Shown here: positions 26,931 to 35,765 of the stretch, one piece after another
Layout: the number at the start of each line of letters is the position of its first letter
How positions within the stretch are numbered: the first letter of the stretch is position 1
Assembly: GCF_018687895.1 (NCBI RefSeq)
Contig: NZ_CP061307.1
Coordinates: 1,261,948-1,325,947 of the forward strand
From: Polynucleobacter sp. JS-JIR-II-50
GTDB taxonomy: Bacteria; Pseudomonadota; Gammaproteobacteria; Burkholderiales; Burkholderiaceae
Direction of reading: 5' to 3'
Length of the DNA: 64,000 bases
Notes under the pieces: model-generated
Seen by the model: the letters and a program-made list of their open reading frames with translations, nothing else
What the model was told of the DNA's origin: nothing
Databases searched by the model: none
Program-made: the position numbers and the translations under genes

Positions 26931-27256
26931 GAAACAGTAATGTGAGACTGGTTTACCGCCTCGTACCCATCATCCCCAACCCATCTAAATTCAAGAGTTC
27001 CGGACTCCACAGCGATCGTCGTAAAGATGATTAAGGGATTGGCCCCAATCCCCGAATAGAAATCTGCTTTAAACACTTCGACAGTGTTGTAGGTGCAGGT
27101 AAAGGTGCGAATGATGTCGCGAGGAATGAGCTTGCCGCCTTCGGTATATCGAAAACCTGACTCCATATCATGCTGCGCAATTGCGCGAATCTCAATAATG
27201 GAATCTTTTTTGGCCGTAGCGGGCATCGTAATGGATGTGCGGGAAGTTTTACTCAT
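26927..27256 (-). CDS. soxZ: SoxZ thiosulfate-oxidation carrier partner
   Basis: 109-residue SoxZ, the immunoglobulin-like partner of SoxY, no signal peptide (it rides out with SoxY by the Tat route). Family features: ITMPATAKKDSIIEIRAIAQH near the N-terminus, FTCTYNTVEVFKADFYSGIGANP in the centre, and WVGDDGYEAVN near the end. The ATG at 27256 overlaps the soxY stop as ATGA, which is the best start. The longer version from 27271 would start inside soxY. It is co-translated with soxY and soxA. Confidence 0.92.
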   Translation of the reverse strand: MSKTSRTSITMPATAKKDSIIEIRAIAQHDMESGFRYTEGGKLIPRDIIRTFTCTYNTVEVFKADFYSGIGANPLIIFTTIAVESGTLEFRWVGDDGYEAVNQSHITVS

Positions 27257-27723
27257 ACCATCTCCGTACATGCTGAAAGGGTTACCAGAGTTTCAGCAGA
27301 GCCTTGCCAAAAACTACCATTACTCATCTGTGCAATAGCCCATACCTTCTGGCTATCGGCTAAACGAACGCGCGTCGTAATATTTGCAGTGCCCGAACGT
27401 GGAGTAAGGTAAACGGTAAAGATATTAGGCAAAGGATTGCCCTCGGCAATCACATGTATGGTCTTGACATAATCATTGGTGGTCATGGGACTATCAACAC
27501 TGACCTTCAAGACCACTAGATTACCGTTCTCCACCAGCGGAGGAATAGTTAAGGTTACCTTACCCTCCCGAATAGCTGCACCACCAACAATCTTTTTAAT
27601 GGCCTCATCAGCCTCTTCTTTTTTAGCAAAGACTGTTAAAGGATTTGCTAACAAGCCTAGGGCTATCAGTCCAAGACCTTGAACTTGCTTAAGCCATTGC
27701 CGGCGATACTGAATATTTTTCAT
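27253..27723 (-). CDS. soxY: SoxY-like carrier protein with non-canonical C-terminal arm
   Basis: 156-residue SoxY homologue with a Tat-type signal (YRRQWLKQVQG, then a hydrophobic run to about residue 32). The body has the SoxY/Z beta-sandwich (VTLTIPPLVENGNLVVLKVS, FTVYLTPRSGTANITTRVRLAD). In canonical SoxY the chain ends GGCGG. Here it ends LSACTEMV, keeping one cysteine (C152) but losing the flexible glycines and adding four residues after it. It resembles the SoxY paralogue group with an AACIE-like arm, recalled from family descriptions rather than searched. The partner SoxZ is next to it. Its cargo may differ from thiosulfate. Confidence 0.87.
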   Translation of the reverse strand: MKNIQYRRQWLKQVQGLGLIALGLLANPLTVFAKKEEADEAIKKIVGGAAIREGKVTLTIPPLVENGNLVVLKVSVDSPMTTNDYVKTIHVIAEGNPLPNIFTVYLTPRSGTANITTRVRLADSQKVWAIAQMSNGSFWQGSAETLVTLSACTEMV

Positions 27724-27734
27724 CTAGAGTTCAG

Positions 27735-28175
27735 TTAGTTTTGATTATTTAAAGTCATTAAAAAAGCGACCACATCTTCAATCTCTTGGCCACTCAGTAT
27801 GTTTTGACCAACGAATTTAGGGGCTACACGATTGAGATGGCTTGTTTGATAGTAGGCCGGCATGATCGTTTGTGGATTGAAATGTGCTGCATTCACAATA
27901 CGCGCTCTTAATTGAGGTGCATTTAACCTCGCTACGCTCGCCTTCAATTCAGGGGCTAAGTTCCCTTGAAAGCGCTCTTCTGGAAAGGGGCCGCTATGAC
28001 ATAACAAACATAAACCCGTTTGACGACTTGCCACGATTGCCCTGCCACGTACTGGATTGCCCGCCTCAGAAGAAAGGGATTCGAAAATCGAATCCCCCGT
28101 AATTACTTGAGCACGCACAGCATTCAGATTGAGGATGACTAGCAATAAAAACGCTAGTGCAATCCTCTTTCTCAT
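27735..28175 (-). CDS. soxX: Sulfur-oxidation cytochrome c SoxX
   Basis: 146-residue periplasmic monohaem cytochrome c; partner of SoxA. A signal peptide (MRKRIALAFLLLVILNLNAVRA) leads to CLLCH around residue 56-60. TIMPAYY probably gives the distal Met ligand, and the fold ends with an ILSGQEIEDVVAFLMTL helix typical of cytochrome c. The ATG at 28175 is preferred; GTG at 28181 adds only two residues. It lies 27 bases after the stop of the molybdenum-hydroxylase large subunit and 11 before soxY, so all six genes 30879-26148 appear to be one operon. Confidence 0.9.
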   Translation of the reverse strand: MRKRIALAFLLLVILNLNAVRAQVITGDSIFESLSSEAGNPVRGRAIVASRQTGLCLLCHSGPFPEERFQGNLAPELKASVARLNAPQLRARIVNAAHFNPQTIMPAYYQTSHLNRVAPKFVGQNILSGQEIEDVVAFLMTLNNQN

Positions 28176-28202
28176 CGACACAATTTCACTGTGAGCTAAG
28201 TC

Positions 28203-30419
28203 TTAAACCAACTTGATGCCGCTGTTTTTCAAAGGCACGGTGCGCAAGCGTTTACCTGTTGCACGATAAATAGCATTGAGAACCGCTGGAGCAGCTACAG
28301 CAATCGTTGGTTCACCTACCCCACCCCATTCTTTACCGCCACCTTGAATGATGATGGTTTCCACTTTTGGCATTTGAAAAAGGCGAATCGAGTTAAAGGT
28401 ATCGAAGTTCTTCTGCACAACGGCGCCTTTTTCGATCGTAATCTCTTCTTCAAATAAAGCGGATAAGCCATAAACAAACGAACCAGACACTTGACGGGCA
28501 ATTTGCGCAGGGTTCACTGCATAACCTGGATCTGTAGCAGCAACAATGCGATGAATCTTCACTTCATTGCCATTAGTAACAGACAGTTCACAAGCTGCAG
28601 CAACATAACTGCCGAATGAGCGCATTTGCGCAACACCACGATAGACGCCTGGGGCAGCTGGTTTAGTCCAACCGATACCATCAGCCACTGCATTCAATAC
28701 TGCAATTGCACGCGGGTACTTTTCCATATGCTTGCGACGGAACTCTACTGCATCCATGCCGGTTGCTTCAGCCAACTCATCCATAAACGTTTCAATAAAG
28801 ATGGCGTTTTGGTTAACGTTCACACCACGCCAGAATCCTGGTGGCACGTGGGTGTTACGCATAGCGTGGTCAATAGTAAGATTAGGGAAGCTATAAGTAA
28901 TGCCATGCTCACCACTATCCTCGAGACCCTGGAATGCTAGCGGATCCTTACCTTTGTTTGCGGCAACTACTGCTGGACGTACTGCAGCCAAGATGGACTG
29001 ACCTGACAAGCGCATATTGATACCAGTGACGTTTTTCTTGTCATCGATTGCAGCAGTCATCTTACACATCATTACGGGATGGTAACGACCCTGGGTCATA
29101 TCCTCTTCACGAGTCCAAATCAACTTGATAGGAGTACCTGGCATTTGCTTGGCAATATTCACCGCTTGTGTTGTGTAATCCTGGAAGGCTCCACGACGAC
29201 CAAAGCCACCGCCAAGGTTTACCTTATAGACATTACATTTTTCCGCAGGAAGTCCAGATGCAGCAATCACAGCCGCCAATGAAGCTTCACCGTCTTGAGT
29301 AGGAACCCAAGCCTCACAAGAGTCAGCGGTCCATTTTGCAGTCGCTGTTTGCGGCTCTAGGGTGGCATGATTTAAGAATGGGTAGAAATAAGTAGCCTCT
29401 AATTTCTTAGATGCGCCAGACATGGCTGCTTTGACATCGCCATTGGTGTTATGTACAAAAGCATCATCAGCGTTCAGACCCTCTTCCAACATCTTCTTAA
29501 TAGAAGCGCTGGAGACATTGACGTTATCGCCGCTATCCCAAACGATATTCACTTGGTCTAACGCAGTTTTAGCCTGCCAAAATGTTTCAGCGACAACGGC
29601 CACTGCTGAATCACCTACCTGAACTACTTTCTTAACGCCTTTCATACTCTGCGCTTTAGCCGCATCGTAGCTTTTCACTTTACCGCCAAATACTGGAGAC
29701 TCTTTAATATTAGCTACCAGCATGCCTGGCATCTTCAAGTCAATTGCATAGACCTGTCGACCAGTCACCTTGTCAGAAACACCGTCGATACGATTGACAG
29801 GCTTACCAATCAAGGTCCACTCTTTGGGATCTTTCAATGGGACGTCTTTTGGCACTTCCAACTGTGATGCTGCTACAGATACTTTACCGAAAGTCGTTTT
29901 TTTGCCAGACGGTGTATGGGTAATCACGCTATCTTTTGCTACGCATTCAGAGGCAGGAACATTCCATTGGTTAGCTGCAGCCTGAATCAACATGATGCGC
30001 GCAGCAGCTCCACCTTTACGAACATATTGCTCAGAAGTACGAATGCCACGGCTACCGCCAGTGGAATAGCTACCCCACACTTTGTTACGTTTTAAATTCT
30101 CGCCAGGGGATGGATAGTCATAAGACACTTTTTTCCAGTCACACTGCAACTCTTCTGCAACCATCTGAGCTAAACCTGTGATCGTGCCCTGACCCATTTC
30201 GGAGCGCACAATACGCACAACAACATCATCGTTTGGCTTTACCACTACCCACACACCAATTTCTGGAGTGGCTAATGGGGCCATAGCGGATGCGCCCGAA
30301 CCAACCGCTGCATTTGCAGCAGACATGAATGAGAGATCAAAGCCAATAGCTAAGCCAGTGGCAATGGCGCTAGAGCCAATAACAAAATGGCGACGGGAAG
30401 TATTTGTATTTGTAGTCAT
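28203..30419 (-). CDS. Molybdenum hydroxylase large subunit (IorB-like, Tat-exported)
   Basis: 738-residue catalytic subunit of a xanthine-dehydrogenase-family enzyme like isoquinoline 1-oxidoreductase beta or aldehyde dehydrogenase. Tat signal SRRHFVIGSS is followed by a hydrophobic run ending SAANA. Mo-cofactor motifs include GGGFGRRGAFQDY and, near the C-terminus, GGVGEPT with the general-base Glu. The ATG at 30419 is favoured because of the strong AGGGGAAAG upstream and the intact Tat signal; an upstream in-frame start overlaps iorA. It pairs with the [2Fe-2S] subunit just before it. The substrate is unknown. Its operon with soxXYZA is uncommon. Confidence 0.9.
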   Translation of the reverse strand: MTTNTNTSRRHFVIGSSAIATGLAIGFDLSFMSAANAAVGSGASAMAPLATPEIGVWVVVKPNDDVVVRIVRSEMGQGTITGLAQMVAEELQCDWKKVSYDYPSPGENLKRNKVWGSYSTGGSRGIRTSEQYVRKGGAAARIMLIQAAANQWNVPASECVAKDSVITHTPSGKKTTFGKVSVAASQLEVPKDVPLKDPKEWTLIGKPVNRIDGVSDKVTGRQVYAIDLKMPGMLVANIKESPVFGGKVKSYDAAKAQSMKGVKKVVQVGDSAVAVVAETFWQAKTALDQVNIVWDSGDNVNVSSASIKKMLEEGLNADDAFVHNTNGDVKAAMSGASKKLEATYFYPFLNHATLEPQTATAKWTADSCEAWVPTQDGEASLAAVIAASGLPAEKCNVYKVNLGGGFGRRGAFQDYTTQAVNIAKQMPGTPIKLIWTREEDMTQGRYHPVMMCKMTAAIDDKKNVTGINMRLSGQSILAAVRPAVVAANKGKDPLAFQGLEDSGEHGITYSFPNLTIDHAMRNTHVPPGFWRGVNVNQNAIFIETFMDELAEATGMDAVEFRRKHMEKYPRAIAVLNAVADGIGWTKPAAPGVYRGVAQMRSFGSYVAAACELSVTNGNEVKIHRIVAATDPGYAVNPAQIARQVSGSFVYGLSALFEEEITIEKGAVVQKNFDTFNSIRLFQMPKVETIIIQGGGKEWGGVGEPTIAVAAPAVLNAIYRATGKRLRTVPLKNSGIKLV

Positions 30420-30429
30420 GTCTTTCCCC

Positions 30430-30879
30430 TTAAGCCTTGCTAGCTGCATGAATCGCTGCACGCACTTGCTGGAATGTGCCGCAGCGGCAGATATTAGTAA
30501 TGGATTCATCGATCTGCGCATCGGTAGGCTTTGGATTATTTCTTAACAAAGCGGTGGTTGCCATCACCATGCCAGACTGACAGTAACCACACTGAGGCAC
30601 TTGATTGTCTACCCACGCTTTTTGAACTTTAGAAAGCTGACCACTCTTCTCTAAACTTTCAATGGTCTCGATTTTTTTACCCTCAGCTGCAGCTACTGGA
30701 ATAGAGCAGCTACGCATAGCTTGGCCTTCAAATAACACTGTGCATGCGCCGCATTGACCAACTCCACATCCATACTTAGTGCCGGTTAATCCCACCTGTT
30801 CGCGGATTACCCAAAGCAATGGGGTTTCTGGATCTACGTCCACCTTATATTTTTTGCCATTGACATTCAATTCAGCCAT
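30430..30879 (-). CDS. [2Fe-2S] subunit of molybdenum hydroxylase (IorA-like)
   Basis: 149-residue iron-sulfur subunit. The N-terminal plant-type ferredoxin domain carries YGCGVGQCGACTVL, and a C-terminal all-helical domain has CGYCQSGM and ICRCGTF, completing the two clusters. It carries electrons from the large subunit. There is no signal peptide; such proteins travel folded with their Tat-bearing partner. AGGAGAG lies seven bases before the ATG. First gene of the Mo-hydroxylase/Sox operon, 10 bases from the large subunit. Confidence 0.93.
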   Translation of the reverse strand: MAELNVNGKKYKVDVDPETPLLWVIREQVGLTGTKYGCGVGQCGACTVLFEGQAMRSCSIPVAAAEGKKIETIESLEKSGQLSKVQKAWVDNQVPQCGYCQSGMVMATTALLRNNPKPTDAQIDESITNICRCGTFQQVRAAIHAASKA

Positions 30880-30948
30880 GAGTGCTCTCCTATAAATTCT
30901 TTTTATGGTTTCAGGGGCAACTTCATTACCCCTTCTTATCGTGTGCTT

Positions 30949-30981
30949 ATCTTAACTAAGAATTAATATATTGCAATGCAA
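30949..30981 (-). promoter_or_regulatory. Putative promoter and operator of the Mo-hydroxylase/Sox operon
   Basis: Read on the minus strand, TTGCAA (-35, 30976-30971), a 16-base spacer and TAAGAT (-10, 30954-30949) form a plausible sigma-70 promoter about 70 bases before the iorA-like start. The palindrome TTGCA-A-TGCAA (30971-30981) overlaps the -35 element, so a repressor or activator could act here. The leader downstream contains an AGGGG...CCCCT hairpin. Confidence 0.4.
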
Positions 30982-31003
30982 CATATACATCGAGGGCGAA
31001 GGA

Positions 31004-32155
31004 CTAGTGAGCCTGCCAATCAAGGATTAATTCAGAAAATAACTGGGTCGCGTCTGTAATCTTGTCGACATAACAAAATTCGTCAGTTTGATGGGCCATT
31101 TCTGGCTGGCCTGGCCCCAGAATCACCGTAGGTGGATTGCCGATAGCGGGCTTTAATGCTGATGCATCGGTAAAGTAAGACACGGTCTTTTCGATTGGGC
31201 GAACCCCATTAATCTTTTCACAAAAATCAAACACGCTTGCCATCCAGGGATCTGCAGCGGGCGTGAACACCCCTTCAATATCAATAATAGTGTCCAGGCG
31301 AACGGTGGGGCCTAGCGCTTTACATAGACAGCCGTAAATATGTTTGTGACTTTGCCCTGCAACCGTGCGAATATCCAGCGTCATTTCTGCTGCATCAGGA
31401 ACCGAGTTGATATTGATGCCTGATTTAGCAGTGCCTACATTAAGAGTGCCCTGCCCCATTAACTCATGAGCCGGAGTATCGAAGGTAAATTTCTCCAGCG
31501 TTAATGCCGCCTTAGCTAGCTTATAGAACGCATTGTCTCCACGCTCAGGCATCGAGCCATGTGCTGTGACTCCATCGGTGGAGGCTTTTAACCAGTAAGC
31601 CCCTTTATGACCCAGCAAAGGTTCATTGGCAGTTGGCTCAGCCACAATAAAGCATCCAGCAGGGCCCAGAAAATCCAAAATCTCTTGGTTGGCTGCCAAA
31701 TGAAATGCGCCCTCGCAGCCCGTCTCTTCTCCTGCGGTAATGATCATGCTCACGCCAGCGCCTTGCTTTGCGGAGTCAGCCATTTTCATAGCTGCAACAA
31801 CAAAAGCAGCGACGCCACTCTTCATATCACTAGAGCCGCGCCCATATAGCTTGCCATCTTCAATAATGCAGGCAAAGGGTTCGTATTTCCAAGTGCGAGC
31901 ACCCAAAGGAACAACGTCTACATGCCCAGTAAAGCAGATGCTTGGCTTTTGATCGGAACAGGTGCCAATTTTGGCCACCAGACTCATTCGATGTGGAGCA
32001 AATTCAATCTTGCGACATTCATAGCCCACCGACTCTAAAAGTTTGGCTAGATATTCACAAACTTGATCTTCATTTCCCGGGGGATTGATCGTATTAAAAC
32101 GAATCAGCTCTTGAGTTAATTCAATTGGATCAGGAATGCTATTTGTCATCATCAT
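31004..32155 (-). CDS. M20 family deacylase, acetylornithine deacetylase/ArgE-like
   Basis: 383-residue zinc-dependent hydrolase. The first metal region GHVDVVP, the central GRGSSDMKSGVA with the bridging Asp, and ITAGEETGCEGA with the catalytic Glu are all present. The dimerisation domain holds DGVTAHGSMPERGDNA, and SYFTDAS lies near the C-terminus. Family members are acetylornithine deacetylase, succinyl-diaminopimelate desuccinylase and other N-acyl amino acid hydrolases. Here it is the last gene of the branched-chain-type ABC operon and starts directly after the livF stop (ATGATGATG), suggesting that it cleaves the imported N-acyl or peptide-like ligand. Confidence 0.88.
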   Translation of the reverse strand: MMMTNSIPDPIELTQELIRFNTINPPGNEDQVCEYLAKLLESVGYECRKIEFAPHRMSLVAKIGTCSDQKPSICFTGHVDVVPLGARTWKYEPFACIIEDGKLYGRGSSDMKSGVAAFVVAAMKMADSAKQGAGVSMIITAGEETGCEGAFHLAANQEILDFLGPAGCFIVAEPTANEPLLGHKGAYWLKASTDGVTAHGSMPERGDNAFYKLAKAALTLEKFTFDTPAHELMGQGTLNVGTAKSGININSVPDAAEMTLDIRTVAGQSHKHIYGCLCKALGPTVRLDTIIDIEGVFTPAADPWMASVFDFCEKINGVRPIEKTVSYFTDASALKPAIGNPPTVILGPGQPEMAHQTDEFCYVDKITDATQLFSELILDWQAH

Positions 32156-32863
32156 TTATCCAAAATAAGCGGCTTGAACTTCGGCGTTCTCAGCCAATCC
32201 AGTAGCGCTTCCCTCGGCTACCACTTGACCTTTGGTGATGACATAGCCACGATGGGCGATTGCCAAAGTTTGTCGAACATTCTGCTCAACCAATAAGACC
32301 GTGGTCCCCATTTGATTAATTTCTTTAATGATTTTAAAGTTTTCTTTTACAAACAAAGGTGACAGGCCGAGTGAAGGCTCATCAAATATCAGCAACTCAG
32401 GCGAACTCATTAGGCTGCGGCTAATAGCCAGCATGGCTTGCTCGCCACCAGACATAGTCCCTGCCAACTGATTAGAGCGCTCCGCAAGGCGCGGAAATAA
32501 ATGCTTCACATGCTCGCGACGCTCTTCAATGACCTTTTTGTCGGTTACCAAATATGCTCCAGCAGATAGATTTTCATCCACCGTCATACGCGGAAACACG
32601 CGACGCCCTTCTGGAACACATGCAATCCCTGCTTCAATAATGCGATGTGTTGGTAAGTGGGCGATATCCACACCATTAAAAATAATTTTTCCACGATTCA
32701 CTGGGGTCAATCCCAAGACAGATCGAATTAAGGTGGATTTACCGGCTCCATTGGCGCCAAGAATGCAGGTGATTTCACCCTTCTCGACTTTAATTGATAC
32801 GTCTTCTAGTACATCAATCCGATCGTACGCGGTATAAATGTGTTCAATCTCTAATAAGGCCAT
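32156..32863 (-). CDS. livF: Branched-chain-type ABC transporter ATPase (LivF)
   Basis: 235-residue cytoplasmic ATPase. Walker A GANGAGKSTL, signature MSGGEQAMLAI, Walker B LLIFDEPSLGL and the switch LLVEQN are intact. The short form and sequence match LivF rather than LivG. It starts two bases after the livG stop; the AGGAAT ribosome site overlaps the livG end. Together with LivG it powers the LivHM permease. Confidence 0.94.
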   Translation of the reverse strand: MALLEIEHIYTAYDRIDVLEDVSIKVEKGEITCILGANGAGKSTLIRSVLGLTPVNRGKIIFNGVDIAHLPTHRIIEAGIACVPEGRRVFPRMTVDENLSAGAYLVTDKKVIEERREHVKHLFPRLAERSNQLAGTMSGGEQAMLAISRSLMSSPELLIFDEPSLGLSPLFVKENFKIIKEINQMGTTVLLVEQNVRQTLAIAHRGYVITKGQVVAEGSATGLAENAEVQAAYFG

Positions 32864-32865
32864 GA

Positions 32866-33660
32866 TTATTCCTGCCCCAAATAAGCGACTTGCACTTCGC
32901 GATTGTTCACGATCTCATCGTAAGTGCCCTCAGCGATCTTCTTGCCATAGTTCAGAACAATACAACGCTCCGTCATTCGTTGAATCAAACCCATTTCATG
33001 CTCAATCAAAATAATGGTGAATGGCTTAATCTTGCTGCGTACTTGCAAAATGTCATCCATTACTTCAGCGGTCTCATCATGAGTCATGCCGGCTGAAGGC
33101 TCATCTAGAAGAAGTAAATCAGGTTGACTGATCAAGGCTCTGCAGATTTCAATGCGGCGGCGATCAATCATTGGCAAGCTTGCCACTGGCTCAAATATTT
33201 TGTCAGCTAACTTAGGATTAAATGTAAGGAGCAGCTGCCTTACCTGCTCAACCAAGCCTTCGTATTCTTGCTTGAACTTTTCCCTTTGAAACAAATTAAA
33301 GAAAAGCCCAGAATTTAATCGACGGTTATCACCAATGGCGATGTTATCGAAGACCGTTAGAGGCAAAGACAAACGCGAGCGTTGAAACGTACGAGTAATC
33401 GCATGCAAATACACTTGCTGAGCAGTAGCATCAGTTAAATTCTCACCGCGAAATGAAACACTTCCTGAGCTTGCCCGATACAGACCGGTAATCACATTAA
33501 AGAAAGTAGTTTTGCCTGAACCATTTGGACCTAGCAACCCCAATACCTCCCCCTCATTCACATGAAGATCTAATGAATCCAATGCTGTCACGCCGCCGAA
33601 ACGCATGGTGAGTTTTTCGGAAACTAGAATTTGCTTCTTTGATGATGTCAATGAACTCAT
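32866..33660 (-). CDS. livG: Branched-chain-type ABC transporter ATPase (LivG)
   Basis: 264-residue ATPase. Walker A GPNGSGKTTF, Walker B LLLLDEPSAGM and the ASLPMIDRRRIEICRAL stretch replace the classic LSGGQ with a variant, as LivG often does. The switch is IILIEHEMGL. The start overlaps the livM stop by four bases (ATGA). Note the signature LPMIDR rather than LSGGQ: a mild deviation, common enough not to suggest loss of function. Confidence 0.92.
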   Translation of the reverse strand: MSSLTSSKKQILVSEKLTMRFGGVTALDSLDLHVNEGEVLGLLGPNGSGKTTFFNVITGLYRASSGSVSFRGENLTDATAQQVYLHAITRTFQRSRLSLPLTVFDNIAIGDNRRLNSGLFFNLFQREKFKQEYEGLVEQVRQLLLTFNPKLADKIFEPVASLPMIDRRRIEICRALISQPDLLLLDEPSAGMTHDETAEVMDDILQVRSKIKPFTIILIEHEMGLIQRMTERCIVLNYGKKIAEGTYDEIVNNREVQVAYLGQE

Positions 33661-34799
33661 TTTTGACCTCCCGCTTTGTTGCCCGGGAAATACTCTCGAA
33701 TCCGCCTTGGTAGCAAACCATCAGGACGGAATAGCAAGATCAAGATCACCACAATGGCATAGAGCAAGAAACGATATTCCTGAATGAACTGCAGTTTCTC
33801 AGGAAGAATTACCACAATAGCTGCCGCAGGAATGATTCCCCAAGGATTACCAATACCACCCAAAATCACAATTGATACCAATATCAAGGAGTCAGCAAAG
33901 GTAAAGTTATTAGGAGCAACATAGGCCGTCATCATTCCATAGAGTGCTCCCGCCATACCAGCAATAAAGTTACCCAATGTAAATGCCACTACCTTCCAGT
34001 GCGCAATATTCACACCAAAAGTAGAGGCTGCAATTTCATCTGTACGGACCATATCCATACTGAGACCAATCCATGAACGCTCTAGATTGCGGGTGATCCT
34101 AAAACTAGCTATTAGCAGAACTAATGCGATCAGGAGGTATGGGATGTAGAAAGACAGCTCAAAACCGCCAATGTCCAAACCATCCGATAAATTCCAGCCA
34201 AAAATAGTCAGCGGAGGAATCTTTAACCCCTGCGGACCTCCCAAGGTGTCATTCACCTCCAAGAAATTACGGAATAGGATGCCAAATGCAATGGTGACTA
34301 AAGCCGCATAGTGCCCACGTGTTCTCAACACGGGATAGATCAATATGGAACCAATCAGGGCAGAGATGCCTGCGGCGATAAATAGAACCAGCAAATGCGG
34401 GATCGCGGTGTGGGTTGCCAATATTGCAGCGGTATAACTGCCGATACCAAAGAAAGCGGCGCCTGCAAAGTTCACGATGCCGACATAACCAAATTGAATG
34501 TTTAAGCCAAGGCAAACAATGGAATAGATCAGCACAGTAGCGAGCATCAATAGCGCAAAGTGTGAATTGTGGAACACCAGCATGGTTATCAGCACACCAG
34601 TAATCGACGCAAAAGCAGGAAACTGTGGATGCTCTCTTACAGCAATCGTAAGCTTATCCATCAACCCTAATTTTTTACCAATCAAACTGGTTACAAACGC
34701 GAGGATTACGAGAGCGCCAACTTCTAACTGGTTTTCAGAGCCCAACAATAAAATGCAATAGACCAAGCAGGCAATGAAGGCAGATATTAATAACTTCAT
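33657..34799 (-). CDS. livM: Branched-chain-type ABC transporter permease (LivM)
   Basis: 380-residue inner-membrane permease with about ten predicted helices. The LivM core is seen in YGYVGIVNFAGAAFFGIGSYT, TRGHYAALVTIAFG and SLILVSIVILGGIGNPWG. The N-terminal 90 residues are extra hydrophobic segments typical of the family. It starts two bases after the livH stop and forms the permease dimer with it. Confidence 0.93.
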   Translation of the reverse strand: MKLLISAFIACLVYCILLLGSENQLEVGALVILAFVTSLIGKKLGLMDKLTIAVREHPQFPAFASITGVLITMLVFHNSHFALLMLATVLIYSIVCLGLNIQFGYVGIVNFAGAAFFGIGSYTAAILATHTAIPHLLVLFIAAGISALIGSILIYPVLRTRGHYAALVTIAFGILFRNFLEVNDTLGGPQGLKIPPLTIFGWNLSDGLDIGGFELSFYIPYLLIALVLLIASFRITRNLERSWIGLSMDMVRTDEIAASTFGVNIAHWKVVAFTLGNFIAGMAGALYGMMTAYVAPNNFTFADSLILVSIVILGGIGNPWGIIPAAAIVVILPEKLQFIQEYRFLLYAIVVILILLFRPDGLLPRRIREYFPGNKAGGQK

Positions 34800-34801
34800 A
34801 C

Positions 34802-35734
34802 TTAAACTCGCTCGCTGGATTTTTCAGAAATCAAGCCCGTAGGCTTCAATCCCATGATGATGATAATTACCGCAAAGGCAAAGACGTCTTTGTAAGCGCT
34901 TGGAACGCTCGGCATGATGGCCGGTAATAAAACAGCGCCAATCGTTTGGAGTCCCGCAAATAAGAATCCTCCCACAATCGCCCCATAGAAATTTCCCAAG
35001 CCGCCCACTACCGCAGCCGAGAAGCCAATCACGCCTAGCAATAAACCCATGCTGAAGTTGACTTCGTTGTAATACAGGCCGTTCATTAGGCCAGCAAGTG
35101 CAGCCAAGGCTGAACCCAACATGAACGTGATCAAGACAATTCGGTGGAAGTTAATGCCCATAATGCGTGCTGTTTCACTATCTTGTGCAACCGCACGAAT
35201 AGCTAAGCCAATCTTGCTCTTGGTGATCAGGCGCTGAACCGCAACAATGATTAAGACTCCGGTAATGAGCAAGATGAGGCTGTCAGAGCGCAACGTAAAT
35301 TCGCCAAGAACAATGCCATCAACCGGTAGCAACTTTGGAAAAGGTTTGGGATTGGATCCATTTGGATAAAACAAACGGACTAATTCACGCAGCGCCAAGC
35401 CCAACATCAAGGTTACCAATAAGGTGTTGATTGGGGGTGCTTTCTGCAATGGCAGAATGAGGTAGCGCGCAATGACTGCCCCAAGAAAGGCTGCAACAGC
35501 CAGACTCACTACTATTAATACTAAAAGCTGTAGCCAAGGAGAAGTAAAAGTCTCGGCTATACCAATATAGGCGGTGAGGCCAGCAAAGGCCCCCACCATG
35601 AGGATGTCACCGTGAGAAAACTTAATGACATCTAAAACACCGAAGTAGAGGGTAAATCCAACTGCCACGATTGCATAAATGACGCCTAACATCAAACCAT
35701 TGAGCAGGTACTGCAAAAAAATATCAAATGACAT
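34802..35734 (-). CDS. livH: Branched-chain-type ABC transporter permease (LivH)
   Basis: 310-residue inner-membrane permease with about eight helices. Family features are GLMLGVIYAIVAVGFTLYFGVLD near the N-terminus, KFSHGDILMVGAF, and the KSKIGLAIRAVAQDSETARIMGI cytoplasmic loop that contacts the ATPases. It begins 31 bases after the binding-protein stop. Confidence 0.93.
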   Translation of the reverse strand: MSFDIFLQYLLNGLMLGVIYAIVAVGFTLYFGVLDVIKFSHGDILMVGAFAGLTAYIGIAETFTSPWLQLLVLIVVSLAVAAFLGAVIARYLILPLQKAPPINTLLVTLMLGLALRELVRLFYPNGSNPKPFPKLLPVDGIVLGEFTLRSDSLILLITGVLIIVAVQRLITKSKIGLAIRAVAQDSETARIMGINFHRIVLITFMLGSALAALAGLMNGLYYNEVNFSMGLLLGVIGFSAAVVGGLGNFYGAIVGGFLFAGLQTIGAVLLPAIMPSVPSAYKDVFAFAVIIIIMGLKPTGLISEKSSERV

Positions 35735-35765
35735 GCAAAATTACCCTCTTCTACTACGATTTCAA

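Noticed and set aside
30420-30521. Longer start of the Mo-hydroxylase large subunit overlapping the small subunit
   Set aside because: The ATG at 30419 has a strong ribosome site and leaves an intact Tat signal at the N-terminus.
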